Below are positions 6,901-15,692 of a stretch of DNA of 64,000 nt, piece by piece (the first letter of the stretch is position 1; each line of letters begins with the position of its first letter). A program made the translations under genes and the position numbers. The stretch comes from Poriferisodalis sp965116245. GTDB lineage: Bacteria; Actinomycetota; Acidimicrobiia; Acidimicrobiales; Poriferisodalaceae. The DNA is taken from the NCBI GenBank assembly GCA_965116245.1, contig OZ220497.1:1364001-1428000 (forward strand). Reading direction: 5' to 3'. The notes beneath the pieces were generated by a model that saw only the letters and a program-made list of their open reading frames with translations, was not told the DNA's origin and did no database searches.

Positions 6901-8508
6901 ATGGGCTGGGGTAGGTTCGCGGTTGTGTCTTGGTGGCTTCTTGGGCTGATTGTGCTTGGTGTGCTGCTGGCGGTTGTGTTCCTCCACGACACCCTTCAGC
7001 GACGCCACTCAGTTTTGCGCACCTATCCGGTAGTGGGCCATCTCCGCTTCCTGCTGGAGAAGATCGGCCCCGAGCTGCGTCAGTACATCGTCGCCGATAA
7101 CGAAGAGGAGCGGCCGTTTAGCCGGGACCAGCGCCGGTGGGTGTATTCCACTGCGAAGCAGCAGAACACCTACTTCGGGTTCGGCACTGACGCTGAGATT
7201 GAGACATCGGGCCACATCACCATTCTTCACAGCCCATTCCCGCTTGGCCGGCCTGTGCCTGCGGATGCGCCGATCCCGTGCGGCAAGATTATGGGTGCCT
7301 GGCGGAACCGGGCCGGAGCGTTCCGTCCAGCGTCGGTGGTCAACGTGTCGGCCATGAGCTATGGGTCGCTATCAGGTCAAGCGATTGAGGCGCTCAACCG
7401 CGGTGCGAAGATCGCGGGTTGCCTTCACAACACCGGTGAGGGCGGCGTATCGGCCTTTCACCGCAACGGCGGCGACCTAGTACTCCAAGTGGGGACCGGG
7501 TACTTCGGCTGCAGGAACCATGACGGTACCTTTTCTATGGAGCGTCTGATTGAGACGGTGAACTCAGCCCAAGTCCGCGCGATTGAGATAAAGCTGTCCC
7601 AGGGTGCCAAACCCGGTGTGGGTGGCCTACTTCCAGCAGCGAAGGTAAGCGCCGAGATTGCAGAAGCACGCGGCATTCCAGTCGGTAAGGACGTGCTCAG
7701 TCCGAGCCGACATACTGCTTTCAGCAACGTGCCCGAACTCGTGCATTTTGTGGAGGATGTAGCTAGCGCAACTGGCCTGCCCGTCGGCATCAAGTCGGCT
7801 GTCGGCCAAGAGGCGTTTTGGACCGAGCTTGCTGAGTACATGGCAGCGACTCGTCGCGGGCCGGACTTCGTAACGGTAGATGGCGCTGAGGGCGGTACCG
7901 GAGCGGGCCCGTTGGTGTTCACTGATCACGTGGCGCTGCCGTTCTGGCGGGCGTTTGGCATTGTGCATCGGGCGTTCGGTGCGGCTGGTCTCACCGACCA
8001 CGTCGTGATGATTGGTTCAGCCAAGTTGGGGTTTCCAGCCTCGGCCGCGCTGGCCTTCAACATCGGCGTTGACATGATCGGCGTAGCGCGTGAGCCGATG
8101 ATGGCCATTGGCTGCATCCAAGCGCAGCGCTGCCACACCAATCACTGTCCGACCGGTGTAACGACTCAGAACAAGTGGTTGGCGCGAGGACTAGACCCGA
8201 CTAGCAAGAGCGTTCGGCTAGCCAACTACGTCATTGGCCTGCGCAAAGAGCTCTTTCGACTCGCTGATGCGTGCGGCGTGGAACACCCCGGGCTCATCGG
8301 CGCAGACAATGTGAACGTGATCAGCCCCTCGGGAGAACTGGTGCTGGCTGACCACGCGTTCGGTACCCAGCGCGAACACACTCATAGCGCTGCGCGCATA
8401 GCGGGCCTGCGCGAGGCAGTGCGTGCTGGCTCTGCAGCAGGTGGCATCGCATTTGATGCAGCCAAGGCTCCGGCGACGCGATCGGCAAATGCAAGGGAGG
8501 ACCGATGA
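6901..8508 (+). CDS. FMN-binding glutamate synthase-like protein (GltB domain 2 family)
   Basis: The 535-residue protein has an N-terminal transmembrane helix (WWLLGLIVLGVLLAVVFL, about residues 11-28) and then a large TIM-barrel domain of the glutamate-synthase FMN family. Visible motifs are NVSAMSYGSLSGQAIEAL (FMN/2-oxoglutarate region), VDGAEGGTGAGPL (barrel phosphate-binding loop) and RCHTNHCPTG (cysteines at the place of the iron-sulphur ligands). Stand-alone proteins of this kind lack the glutaminase domain, so their true reaction is unclear. The stop overlaps the next start (ATGA, 8505-8508), showing coupling to the PhyH gene. The pair is bracketed by the constant-loop palindromes. Confidence 0.88.
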   Translation: MGWGRFAVVSWWLLGLIVLGVLLAVVFLHDTLQRRHSVLRTYPVVGHLRFLLEKIGPELRQYIVADNEEERPFSRDQRRWVYSTAKQQNTYFGFGTDAEIETSGHITILHSPFPLGRPVPADAPIPCGKIMGAWRNRAGAFRPASVVNVSAMSYGSLSGQAIEALNRGAKIAGCLHNTGEGGVSAFHRNGGDLVLQVGTGYFGCRNHDGTFSMERLIETVNSAQVRAIEIKLSQGAKPGVGGLLPAAKVSAEIAEARGIPVGKDVLSPSRHTAFSNVPELVHFVEDVASATGLPVGIKSAVGQEAFWTELAEYMAATRRGPDFVTVDGAEGGTGAGPLVFTDHVALPFWRAFGIVHRAFGAAGLTDHVVMIGSAKLGFPASAALAFNIGVDMIGVAREPMMAIGCIQAQRCHTNHCPTGVTTQNKWLARGLDPTSKSVRLANYVIGLRKELFRLADACGVEHPGLIGADNVNVISPSGELVLADHAFGTQREHTHSAARIAGLREAVRAGSAAGGIAFDAAKAPATRSANAREDR

Positions 8509-9434
8509 ACACAGCCCAAACTCCAGTAGCCCAGACCCGAGTCACCCAGACCCGAGTAACCCAGTCTCCGGCAGCCGACACCCAACCGAGCGCCCAACGA
8601 CTGAACCAACCGCGGACCAACAGCGCAACCGAACGCGTCACCGCGGCGCAGCGAGAGGCTTTTGTAGCCGATGGCGCTGTCAAGATTGCAAACGCCGTGT
8701 CGTCCGATTGGGTTGAGCAACTGTTAGGAGTAGCCGACCGCCAGTTGCGCGAACCTGGCACGTGGGTTTCAGATACGAATCCGGGCGCTAGCGAGAATCG
8801 GCTGTTCACGAGCCGCTACCGCTGGCACATTGATCCTGTGATTGGCGCATTTGTATTCCAGTCGGGGATGGCGCAGATGGCTGCGGCGCTTATGAACTCA
8901 CGCACGGCTCGCCTCTACTTTGATCACCTGCTGATCAAAGAGCCGCGCACCGCCAACCCGACACCGTGGCACCAGGACATTCCCTACTGGCCGTTCCTTG
9001 GCAAGCAGATCTGCTCAGCCTGGGTGGCGTTAACCTCAGCCACGGTGGCAGAGAGCTCGCTTGAGTTCGTACGAGGCTCGCACCGCTGGGATGCCTACTA
9101 CGCGCCGGAGTCGTTCGACGGCAAGAAGGGCTTCATGGCCGACTTTGAAGGCGAGAAAATGCCGGACATCGAGTCGGACCGGTCGGCGTACGACATCGTG
9201 GGTTTTGACGTTGAGCCGGGCGATGCGCTGTTCTTCTCCTCTTGGGTCATTCACGGCTCGCCGGGTAACGCTGGCGATCATCGGCGTGTGGCGCTATCCA
9301 CTCGCTGGCTGGGTGATGACGCTGTGTGGTACCCGCATCCGGGCTGCGACCCCATAGTCTCCAACGACGACACCACATCGGTTCCAGGCGAATACCCAGC
9401 CGACGACACCAAGTTCCCACTGATAGCCGCTTAG
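8505..9434 (+). CDS. Phytanoyl-CoA dioxygenase (PhyH) family oxygenase
   Basis: The 309-residue protein belongs to the Fe(II)/2-oxoglutarate oxygenases of the PhyH family. The iron ligands are visible as His156-x-Asp158 (TPWHQDIPYW) and His250 (WVIHGSPGN), and Arg261 (RRVALSTRW) is placed to bind 2-oxoglutarate. PhyH enzymes hydroxylate acyl-CoAs or small organic compounds; the substrate is not predictable. The first 40 residues are low complexity (TQTRVTQTRVTQ), produced by a 15-base tandem repeat, and are not part of the fold; a later start is possible. It is translationally coupled to the upstream glutamate-synthase-like gene. Confidence 0.9.
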   Translation: MNTAQTPVAQTRVTQTRVTQSPAADTQPSAQRLNQPRTNSATERVTAAQREAFVADGAVKIANAVSSDWVEQLLGVADRQLREPGTWVSDTNPGASENRLFTSRYRWHIDPVIGAFVFQSGMAQMAAALMNSRTARLYFDHLLIKEPRTANPTPWHQDIPYWPFLGKQICSAWVALTSATVAESSLEFVRGSHRWDAYYAPESFDGKKGFMADFEGEKMPDIESDRSAYDIVGFDVEPGDALFFSSWVIHGSPGNAGDHRRVALSTRWLGDDAVWYPHPGCDPIVSNDDTTSVPGEYPADDTKFPLIAA

Positions 9435-9492
9435 CGCCGCGGATTCGTTCCGGGCTTGGAGCCCAGATCGGTTGGGAGGGGTCGTTACTTCT

Positions 9493-9613
9493 GCGAACTT
9501 GGGACCTACTGGATGCTGAGTCATGAAGATCTGTGGAAGTAGGGCCTCAACTTCGCGAACTTGGGACCTACTGGATTCCGAGAGCGAAGTTGAGGCCCTA
9601 CTTCCACAGATCT
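9493..9613. repeat. Constant-loop palindrome, copy 5, with a half copy
   Basis: Arms 9527-9555 (AGATCTGTGGAAGTAGGGCC, then TCAACTTCG) and 9585-9613 are perfect 29-bp reverse complements around the core 9556-9584. Compared with copy 4 the arms differ at about seven positions, and every change is matched on the partner arm. A half copy (core without palindromic arms) precedes it at 9493-9526. An outer GGAGCCCAGATC/GATCTGGGCTCC pair encloses the whole unit. Confidence 0.92.
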
Positions 9614-9688
9614 GGGCTCCTAGCCAGACCCAGTGAAGGTCGCGCAACTCGGCTGCTGCGGCCTGGTGCGCAGAGTAAGTTCGGTGAC

Positions 9689-10295
9689 ATGGCTTACCCC
9701 GCTACCGTCACCGTTGACTCACCCGAGCGGATCGCCCGCTGGCGGCCCTTGGTTCACTGGTTGCTGCTGATCCCGCACCTGGTTGCTGCTGATCCCGCAC
9801 CTGATCGTCTTTGAGGTCCTGCAGTATGTTGCGTGGCTGCTGAACTTGATTGGCTGGGTCGCCATCTTGTTCACCGGCCGGCTGCCTGAGGGTCTAGCGA
9901 AGTTCCAGATCATGTTTCTGCGCTACAGCATGCGGCTGTACGCCTACCTTGACTTCCTTCACGAGAGATACCCACCATTCTCGTTTGACACGTCTGTTGA
10001 CGAACCTGGCGGCACACCGGTAACGGTGGACATTGAGCCGGAGCTGAACGACCGCAACCGCCTCACGGTGGCATTCCGGTTAATCCTGGTGATTCCGGCT
10101 CTCGTGTTCGCGCTCGTCACCGGGCTCGTTGCTGTGATCCTGACGGTGCTGGGGTTCTTTGCTGTGCTGTTCACGGGCCGTTGGCCCGATGGTATGCGCC
10201 GCTGGATTGTGCGCTGGTATGGCGTGAGCTTGCGTCTGAACGCTTATCTGCATCTGCTGACGGATGAATATCCGCCGTTCAGCCTCGACGCTTGA
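9689..10295 (+). pseudogene. DUF4389 membrane protein, frameshifted by a 22-bp tandem duplication
   Basis: The natural start is ATG 9689 (MAYPATVTVDSPERIARWRP), typical of DUF4389 proteins. The reading frame is lost because 22 bases (CTGGTTGCTGCTGATCCCGC plus AC) are present twice in a row, at 9757-9778 and 9779-9800. Removing one copy restores a continuous 194-residue protein with HWLLLIPHLIVFEVLQYV at the joint. The rest is intact: two repeated halves, each with hydrophobic segments, ILFTGRLPEG or VLFTGRWPDG, and a YPPFS end. It may be a real recent mutation, a reversible slippage switch, or an assembly error. Downstream, TTGA couples it to the TPP enzyme. Confidence 0.85.
9757..9800. repeat. 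Perfect 22-bp tandem duplication inside the DUF4389 gene
   Basis: Two exact copies, 9757-9778 and 9779-9800, lie head to tail. Since 22 is not a multiple of three, the second copy shifts the frame by +1. Confidence 0.95.
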
Positions 10296-12010
10296 GTCGT
10301 GCTGTGACTGGAAGCGGACCATCTGGAAGCGAGACAGTTGGCAGTGAGATGACGGGTGGAGCGGCTGTTGCGGCCACGCTTGCTCACCTGGGTGTTCGGC
10401 ACGTGTTCGGCATCGTCAGCGTGCATAACTTGCCTATATACGAGGCCTTGTCGGTCCGCGATGACATTGAGGTTGTGAAGGTCCGCCACGAGCAGGCTGC
10501 AGCGCACGCAGCCGACGCCTACTACCGGGCAACCGGGGAGATGGGAGTGCTGCTCACATCCACCGGTCCAGGCGCCGCCAATGCCGTGCCTGGTCTTTAT
10601 GAAGCCGCATTCAGCAGCTCGGCCGTTTTGATGGTGACTGGCCAAACCGAGTCTCGGTTCCACGGCAAGGGCAAGGGCTTCTTACACGAGAACGACCAAC
10701 AGGTTGACATGTTGCGCACGGTGTGCCGCAGTGTCGTCTCGGTCCGACATCCGTGCGCGATCTCCGCCGACATCGCCAGAGTTGCCGACGACATCCGCAC
10801 AGGACGTCCTCAGCCCGGCGCGGTGGAGATTCCAATCGATTTCCAGTACGCCAACACTGGTGGCGAGACGATCGTCGGATCTACTGAAGTGCCGCGCTTG
10901 CGGCCCGACGCAGGCCTGCTTGACGATGCTGCTAGCCGTCTCGCAACAGCACAGCGGCCGCTTATCTGGGCTGGCGGCGGCGTCGTCAGCGCTGGCGCGT
11001 CGGCTGAGCTCACTGCTTTAGCCGAGCGGCTCGGCGCGCCGGTCGTAACCACCATTGAGGGACGCAGCGCCATGAGTGAGCTGCATCCGTTGTCGCTTGG
11101 TTTCCGTTCGGATCGGCGGGAAATGGCCGAAGTCTTCGATGAAGCCGACCTTCTGCTGGCAGTCGGCACTCGCTTCCAGAACTACGCCACCAAGGTGTGG
11201 ACGTTGCGCCTGCCCGAGGAACTGATCCACATTGATGTAGACCCCGGTGTCATTGGCCTCAACTACCCAGCGTCGCTGGCAGTGGTAGGTGACGCCAAGC
11301 TGAGCCTGACTGGGCTGCTTGAACGGTCGGGTAACGCAGCGCCCGCCATTGACGACGGTTACGTGGAGCGAGCCCGCAAGCACCGTGCAGCCGACATTGA
11401 AGCTATGCGTGAAGAGATCGGCGCCGACCATGCGGCGATCTGCGACACCATCCGCCGCCTGCTCCCGGACGAAGCTTGCATCGTGCGAGACACGACGGTG
11501 CCCGGCTACATGTGGGGCAATCGGTTGCTGCCCATCGTCGCCCCCCGCACTTCGATCAGGGCGGCGAATGCGGCGATCGGGCCTGGCGTGCCGATGGCGG
11601 TAGGCGCGGCCGTTGCTACGAACCAACCGACGGTTGTGATTCAGGGCGACGGCGGGCTGATGCTGTCGGTGGGGGAGATCTCGACGCTTGCCGAGCACAA
11701 CTTGCCGGTGATTGTGTGTGTTTTCAACGATGGCGGCTATGGCGTGTTGCGCATCATTCAAGATGCGCTGTGGGATGAGTCCCACGGCACCGAGATCGGC
11801 GGTATTGACTTTGTCGCATTGGCGCAGGCCATGAGTGTGCCAGCACAGCGGGTGAGCAATGTCGCAGACTTCGCTGACGCCTTTGGCGATGCTGTTGCGC
11901 GTGCCAGCGGCGATGGCGAACCTGTGGGCCCGTCTCTCATTGAGATTGACCTCACTGCGCTGATTCCGATTGCGTTCCCGCTGCCTGCTCATCAGCGCCG
12001 CCGCGACTAA
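10292..12010 (+). CDS. Thiamine-pyrophosphate enzyme (acetolactate synthase/benzoylformate decarboxylase-like)
   Basis: The protein has 572 residues if started at TTG 10292, which overlaps the previous stop; GTG 10304 or ATG 10349 (MTGGAAVAATLAHLG) are good alternatives. It has the three-domain layout of the family: an N-terminal pyrimidine domain with the activating Glu67 (VRHEQAAAHAADAYYRATG), a central domain (residues about 195-330), and a C-terminal TPP domain with QGDGGLMLSVGE followed by NDGGYGVLR. These enzymes condense or decarboxylate 2-oxo acids. No partner regulatory subunit is nearby, so a catabolic decarboxylase or lyase is as likely as acetolactate synthase. Confidence 0.85.
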   Translation: MSRAVTGSGPSGSETVGSEMTGGAAVAATLAHLGVRHVFGIVSVHNLPIYEALSVRDDIEVVKVRHEQAAAHAADAYYRATGEMGVLLTSTGPGAANAVPGLYEAAFSSSAVLMVTGQTESRFHGKGKGFLHENDQQVDMLRTVCRSVVSVRHPCAISADIARVADDIRTGRPQPGAVEIPIDFQYANTGGETIVGSTEVPRLRPDAGLLDDAASRLATAQRPLIWAGGGVVSAGASAELTALAERLGAPVVTTIEGRSAMSELHPLSLGFRSDRREMAEVFDEADLLLAVGTRFQNYATKVWTLRLPEELIHIDVDPGVIGLNYPASLAVVGDAKLSLTGLLERSGNAAPAIDDGYVERARKHRAADIEAMREEIGADHAAICDTIRRLLPDEACIVRDTTVPGYMWGNRLLPIVAPRTSIRAANAAIGPGVPMAVGAAVATNQPTVVIQGDGGLMLSVGEISTLAEHNLPVIVCVFNDGGYGVLRIIQDALWDESHGTEIGGIDFVALAQAMSVPAQRVSNVADFADAFGDAVARASGDGEPVGPSLIEIDLTALIPIAFPLPAHQRRRD

Positions 12011-12144
12011 ATCGCTGGTATTGGGTCACTGCTACTGGGCCACTGGCCGCTAGCGGGCGAATACTCGTGCCTCACTGTTTCTGACTAGTTGGTGCAAAAC
12101 AGTCGGCAGCAACTGGTTGGCGGTGACCAGCGGGCATTTCGTCA

Positions 12145-13485
12145 TCAGAGTCCGGAGGTGTCTGCTTCGGGGTCGAAAAATGTCCGTCCGGCTAACTCCA
12201 TGACTGGCATTGCCACCATGAAGTGGGCCGACGCAGTTTGTGCATCGCGCAAGTGGCGCTGCAGTGGGGACGACTCAAAAACGGCAGTGCCGCCAGTGAC
12301 TTCGTTCATGGACCCGATCACCCGCAGACTTGTCTGCATGGCGTGAACGGTTGCTGTTCGCAAGTTTCGGCGGGTTTCGAGGGTGGCGAGTGAGTGCTGG
12401 GCTTGTTGCCACGCGGCGTTGATTGCCGCATACAGCAGCGCTCGGGCGGCCCGCACGTCGGTGTCGGCCACGGCGACTGCGCTGTGTAGCGCAGGTCGCT
12501 GTCCGAGTGTCCGGCTGGAACCCATCGGGACTTTGGACTTGGCTATTTCGATTACTTCGTCCACGCAGGCGCGTGCCATGCCAAGCGCTATAGCGCCGAT
12601 CGGCAGTGCCAACAAGCCGAACAGCGACATGCGATACAACGGCTCCGTGGCGTATTGCGAGTTCAGAATGTCTCGTTCAAACGCGAGGCGAGGTGCAGGG
12701 ACCCACACACGGTCGGCTTCGAAGGTGCTTGAACCGGAGCCTCGCAAGCCGCTCGTGTTCCAGTCGTCGCCGAGGCTGATCTCTTCGGGTCGAAAAAACA
12801 CTCGACCCAGCGCTGGCGGGCTGTCGGGTGCGATGTGGCTGCTGGTATGGCTGCGGTCAGTCTCGCTGGCATCAATCTGTACCCCAGCCGAGATCCACTC
12901 CGCATTGTGCGATCCCGAGGCCCATGACCAGCGGCCGCTCACTAGGTAGCCCTCGACACCATCGGGCCCGACAGCGCGGCTTGCGAGTCCCGAGCGAGCG
13001 AACACCCCGGCGGTGATGACCCGTGGGTTAGCTAGCACTTCGGCCAGTTGCGTCGGCTGTAGCGCGGCGAACGTGAGCTGAGAGGTCGAACCGATGAATG
13101 TACACCACGCGGCCGATGCGTTGCCTATCGCTAGCGCCTCGCATACCTCAGCAAAGCTCGCTGGCGGCAGCCCCAGTCCCCCCAACGCCGCAGGCACCAA
13201 TGTGCGGTAAAAGTCATCGGCCGCGAGAGAGTCTGCCAAATCTTGGGGTAGTTGCCGAAGTCGGTCAATCTCGGTGCTGCGTTCGCGCAGAGTGGGAATC
13301 CATGCAGTTGCGCGCTCCAGCATTTCTTTGCTGGCTGGCGCAGTGCTAGCTGTTGCTGTGCTAGCTGATGCCGTGTTAGCTGATGTTTGGGCGACTAACT
13401 CTGGGTCAACGAATTCTGCGTGACCCGCGTTCTGGCTAACCGTGCCACCCTTAGGCGTTACAGAACCTGCGCCAGTGACCGTCAC
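12145..13485 (-). CDS. Acyl-CoA dehydrogenase-fold flavoprotein (HsaA/DszC-like monooxygenase group)
   Basis: The 446-residue protein has an acyl-CoA dehydrogenase fold with the C-terminal domain of the group-D flavin monooxygenases (type 2 C-terminal domain). Recognisable stretches are RLRQLPQDLADSLAADDFYR, PAALGGLGL, SAAWCTFIGS, the VSGRWSWASGSHNAEW strand and an all-alpha C-terminal half. Relatives use FMNH2 or FADH2 and oxygen to hydroxylate phenols, steroids or sulphur compounds, with a separate reductase. No reductase is seen next to it. The first 50 residues contain Ala/Ser/Thr repeats (STATASTAPAS) made by tandem repeats. The GTG start overlaps the stop of the Ldh_2 gene by four bases (13482-13485). 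Confidence 0.8.
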   Translation of the reverse strand: MTVTGAGSVTPKGGTVSQNAGHAEFVDPELVAQTSANTASASTATASTAPASKEMLERATAWIPTLRERSTEIDRLRQLPQDLADSLAADDFYRTLVPAALGGLGLPPASFAEVCEALAIGNASAAWCTFIGSTSQLTFAALQPTQLAEVLANPRVITAGVFARSGLASRAVGPDGVEGYLVSGRWSWASGSHNAEWISAGVQIDASETDRSHTSSHIAPDSPPALGRVFFRPEEISLGDDWNTSGLRGSGSSTFEADRVWVPAPRLAFERDILNSQYATEPLYRMSLFGLLALPIGAIALGMARACVDEVIEIAKSKVPMGSSRTLGQRPALHSAVAVADTDVRAARALLYAAINAAWQQAQHSLATLETRRNLRTATVHAMQTSLRVIGSMNEVTGGTAVFESSPLQRHLRDAQTASAHFMVAMPVMELAGRTFFDPEADTSGL

Positions 13486-14696
13486 GACGATTCGTCCTGA
13501 GTTCGCTGAGCCTGAGTGGGCTGAGCCTGAGCGCGCGTAGGGTCATCTGTTGGCACTGCTTCGCAGTTAAAGGGCACGCCGAGTTCGTCGCCTACACCTC
13601 GCAGCGATCTCACTACCGATGGTGGGTAGGCAACCGTGCCAATGGCGGTTTGCTTGTCCATCTTGATTTGTTCGAGTTCGCCGGGTAGGTACACGGACTG
13701 GCCTGGGAGCGCATCGTGCTCCCCCGCTTCGCGGATCTGGGCGACCATGTGCTCAATGTCGTCGTAGTAGCCGTCGCGGTCCCTGAACATGCCCGGATCC
13801 ATGAGCAAGAAGAACTGTCCGCGCTGTCCCACTGCCACGTCACCGGTGTGGGCTGAAGCGGCCAGTATTCCCGCGGTGATGTTGGAGGCAATGGCCATAC
13901 CGATGCCCTTGTAGCCACCGATAGCCGGGACGATACCTCCTATAGCCACATCGGGGTCAACGGTGGGATTGCCGTCGTTGTCTAAGAAGCCCCACTCGGC
14001 AGGTATCTGCTCGCCCTCCGAGCGGGCTCGCAACACTTTGCCCAAGGCCACCGGTGTGATTGCCATGTCCAACACAATGGGGGGCTGGCTGCGGCGGGGG
14101 AATGTCCACACGATCGGATTGTTGCCGAAGAGCTTGCGACGGCTCCCAAATGGCGCAAGATTCGGCACCGACGTAGTCGTGGCATGGCACACAAAACCAG
14201 CTTCGGCAGCAAGGTACGGGTAGTTTGCCCCACACCCCCAGTCGTTGGAGTTGCGGATCACGCCTGCCACGAGGCCGCTGCTGCGGGCGGCGCCAATGAG
14301 TTGCTCCATGAAGCGCGTGATCACTAGCTGTCCGAGACCGTGATGACCGTCCGCAACGAGCACCGCTGGCGTGCGCGAGACGATCTCGCACTGTGCTGTC
14401 GGGTCAGTGGTGCCATCGCGGAACCAGTTGACGTACCAACTGACCCGCTGAAATCCGTGTGTGTCCACGCCGCGTCGGTCCGACCAGAGCTGGTTATCAA
14501 CCACAGTCGTAGCGTCGGCGGTGGTCATACCGGCAGCCGCGTAGGCCGCAACGCCCCACTTCCGAAGCTCCTCCAGGCGAAACGACACGGGTTCGCTGCT
14601 CTTGTCGTGACTGACTTCGCTGTTGTCGCCGTCTGTCTGTCTGTCGTCTGGGATGCCGCGTGGCAGCGTTGTTCTGGGTTCGACTCGTTCCTTCAC
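13482..14696 (-). CDS. Ldh_2 family malate/lactate/ureidoglycolate-type dehydrogenase
   Basis: This protein belongs to the NAD(P)-dependent Ldh_2 family (YlbC/AllD type), seen in WSDRRGVDTHGFQRV, VADGHHGLGQLV, NSNDWGCGANYPY, FGNNPIVWTFP and GYKGIGMAIA. The GTG at 14696 is taken as the start. The frame is open back to a TTG at 14828, but that extension is a tandem repeat (GRPPTGRPPTGR). The family reduces 2-oxo acids or oxidises 2-hydroxy acids with the pro-S hydride of NAD(P)H. The C-terminus ends in a Gln/Ala-rich repeat (RAQAQPTQAQRTQ). It is coupled to the flavoprotein gene downstream through GTGA. Confidence 0.85.
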   Translation of the reverse strand: MKERVEPRTTLPRGIPDDRQTDGDNSEVSHDKSSEPVSFRLEELRKWGVAAYAAAGMTTADATTVVDNQLWSDRRGVDTHGFQRVSWYVNWFRDGTTDPTAQCEIVSRTPAVLVADGHHGLGQLVITRFMEQLIGAARSSGLVAGVIRNSNDWGCGANYPYLAAEAGFVCHATTTSVPNLAPFGSRRKLFGNNPIVWTFPRRSQPPIVLDMAITPVALGKVLRARSEGEQIPAEWGFLDNDGNPTVDPDVAIGGIVPAIGGYKGIGMAIASNITAGILAASAHTGDVAVGQRGQFFLLMDPGMFRDRDGYYDDIEHMVAQIREAGEHDALPGQSVYLPGELEQIKMDKQTAIGTVAYPPSVVRSLRGVGDELGVPFNCEAVPTDDPTRAQAQPTQAQRTQDESS

Positions 14697-14856
14697 GAGG
14701 CCGACGCTATGCGTCCAGACAAGAGACCGCCCAGTTGGAGGCCGCCCAGTTGGCGGGCGCCCAGACAGGAAGCCGCCCAGATAAGAGTGCGTCCAGAAAA
14801 CAGAAATCAGTGAACTGGCCAGCCGCAAGCTGGGTTACAACCATAGATGCTCAGGC

Positions 14857-14918
14857 CCAGGCTTGTAATGCCCTCGCTTAGCAGGCCCAGCATCGCAGAG
14901 CTGGAATTACAAGCCTGG
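14857..14918. terminator. Inverted repeat at the 3' end of the DUF2269 gene
   Basis: CCAGGCTTGTAAT (14857-14869) and ATTACAAGCCTGG (14906-14918) are perfect 13-bp reverse complements with 36 bases between. The right arm overlaps the last codons and stop of the membrane protein gene. It may act as a terminator, though the long loop and absent T tract make this uncertain. Confidence 0.4.
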
Positions 14919-15401
14919 TTTGGTCACCATCACGATGATGGCGGCCACGATGACCAGGTTGCTTGCCATGTACCAACGTTCGGCACGTTTGCGAAGTCTT
15001 GGCAGTTCGCCCGATAGCTCCGGATTGCGTTGCTGAAGGTCAGCGTTTAGGGCTTTAGCCAGTTTGGTGAGCGTGGGGCGCAGCGCGCCGTGTGCGATTG
15101 CAGCCCAAGCGAAGTACAAGAGGAACGCTGCGGTAACCCAGCCTTGTCGAAAGGTCCAACGGTCATCCACCAGCACGGCGACAACACCCGCGATTCCAGC
15201 AAGGTAGGCAGCGGGTTCTGTCAGCCGAGCCGATCCGAACTCCAATGCTCTTCGCACGACTTGGTCAGCCTCGGGGCATTCCACTCTTGTCTTACGCAGC
15301 ATCACGCTGCCCAGGGCGCTGCCGCCGAATCCGACGACCGCGCCAACGAGGTGAAGAACCAGCACAGCTTGATACCAGCCGGAGTTGAAGTTGGCAGCCA
15401 T
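14907..15401 (-). CDS. DUF2269-like integral membrane protein
   Basis: The 164-residue protein has about four hydrophobic helices: QAVLVLHLVGAVVGFGGSAL, AAYLAGIAGVVAVLV, WVTAAFLLYFAWAAIAHGAL and MASNLVIVAAIIVMV. The conserved His in the first helix, the Gly-rich turn and the RW near the end resemble DUF2269 (YndB/Cox-like) membrane proteins of unknown role. A soluble loop with LNADLQQRNPELSGELPRLR lies before the last helix. It is a single gene transcribed away from the Fn3 protein gene. Confidence 0.65.
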   Translation of the reverse strand: MAANFNSGWYQAVLVLHLVGAVVGFGGSALGSVMLRKTRVECPEADQVVRRALEFGSARLTEPAAYLAGIAGVVAVLVDDRWTFRQGWVTAAFLLYFAWAAIAHGALRPTLTKLAKALNADLQQRNPELSGELPRLRKRAERWYMASNLVIVAAIIVMVTKPGL

Positions 15402-15692
15402 CAGCCCTTTGGCTCCCTGGTAGCTCCTTGAGGCATCATGCCCGTGAGTATGGCAACCGATGCAGGTAGCAGTAGAGCATTCCGGTAGCAGTAGAGCACT
15501 ACGGCGAGAAGTTCCAATTGGGTCTTGCGCCCTGCCTGGGCGGGGGTAGCATAAGGAGGAGCGAGTTGGTGTTACTTGACACGGTAGCGACGAGTTCGCT
15601 GTGGCGGGCCGCCAACTGGCTTTCAGATTTCAACTGCCTGTGGCTGATTGTCGGCAGATGTCTAAACAGGCGTCTAGAGGGAGCAAAAAGTT

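Noticed and set aside
6402..6992. Long minus-strand frames across the palindromes with repeated peptides (LGAQICGSG, SLSESSRSQV)
   Set aside because: The peptides are simply translations of the palindrome core in different frames. There is no ribosome-binding site and no family resemblance.
11018..11992. 324-codon minus-strand frame opposite the TPP enzyme
   Set aside because: It is a mirror frame of a well-conserved gene in high-GC DNA, with His/Arg-rich composition and no domain.
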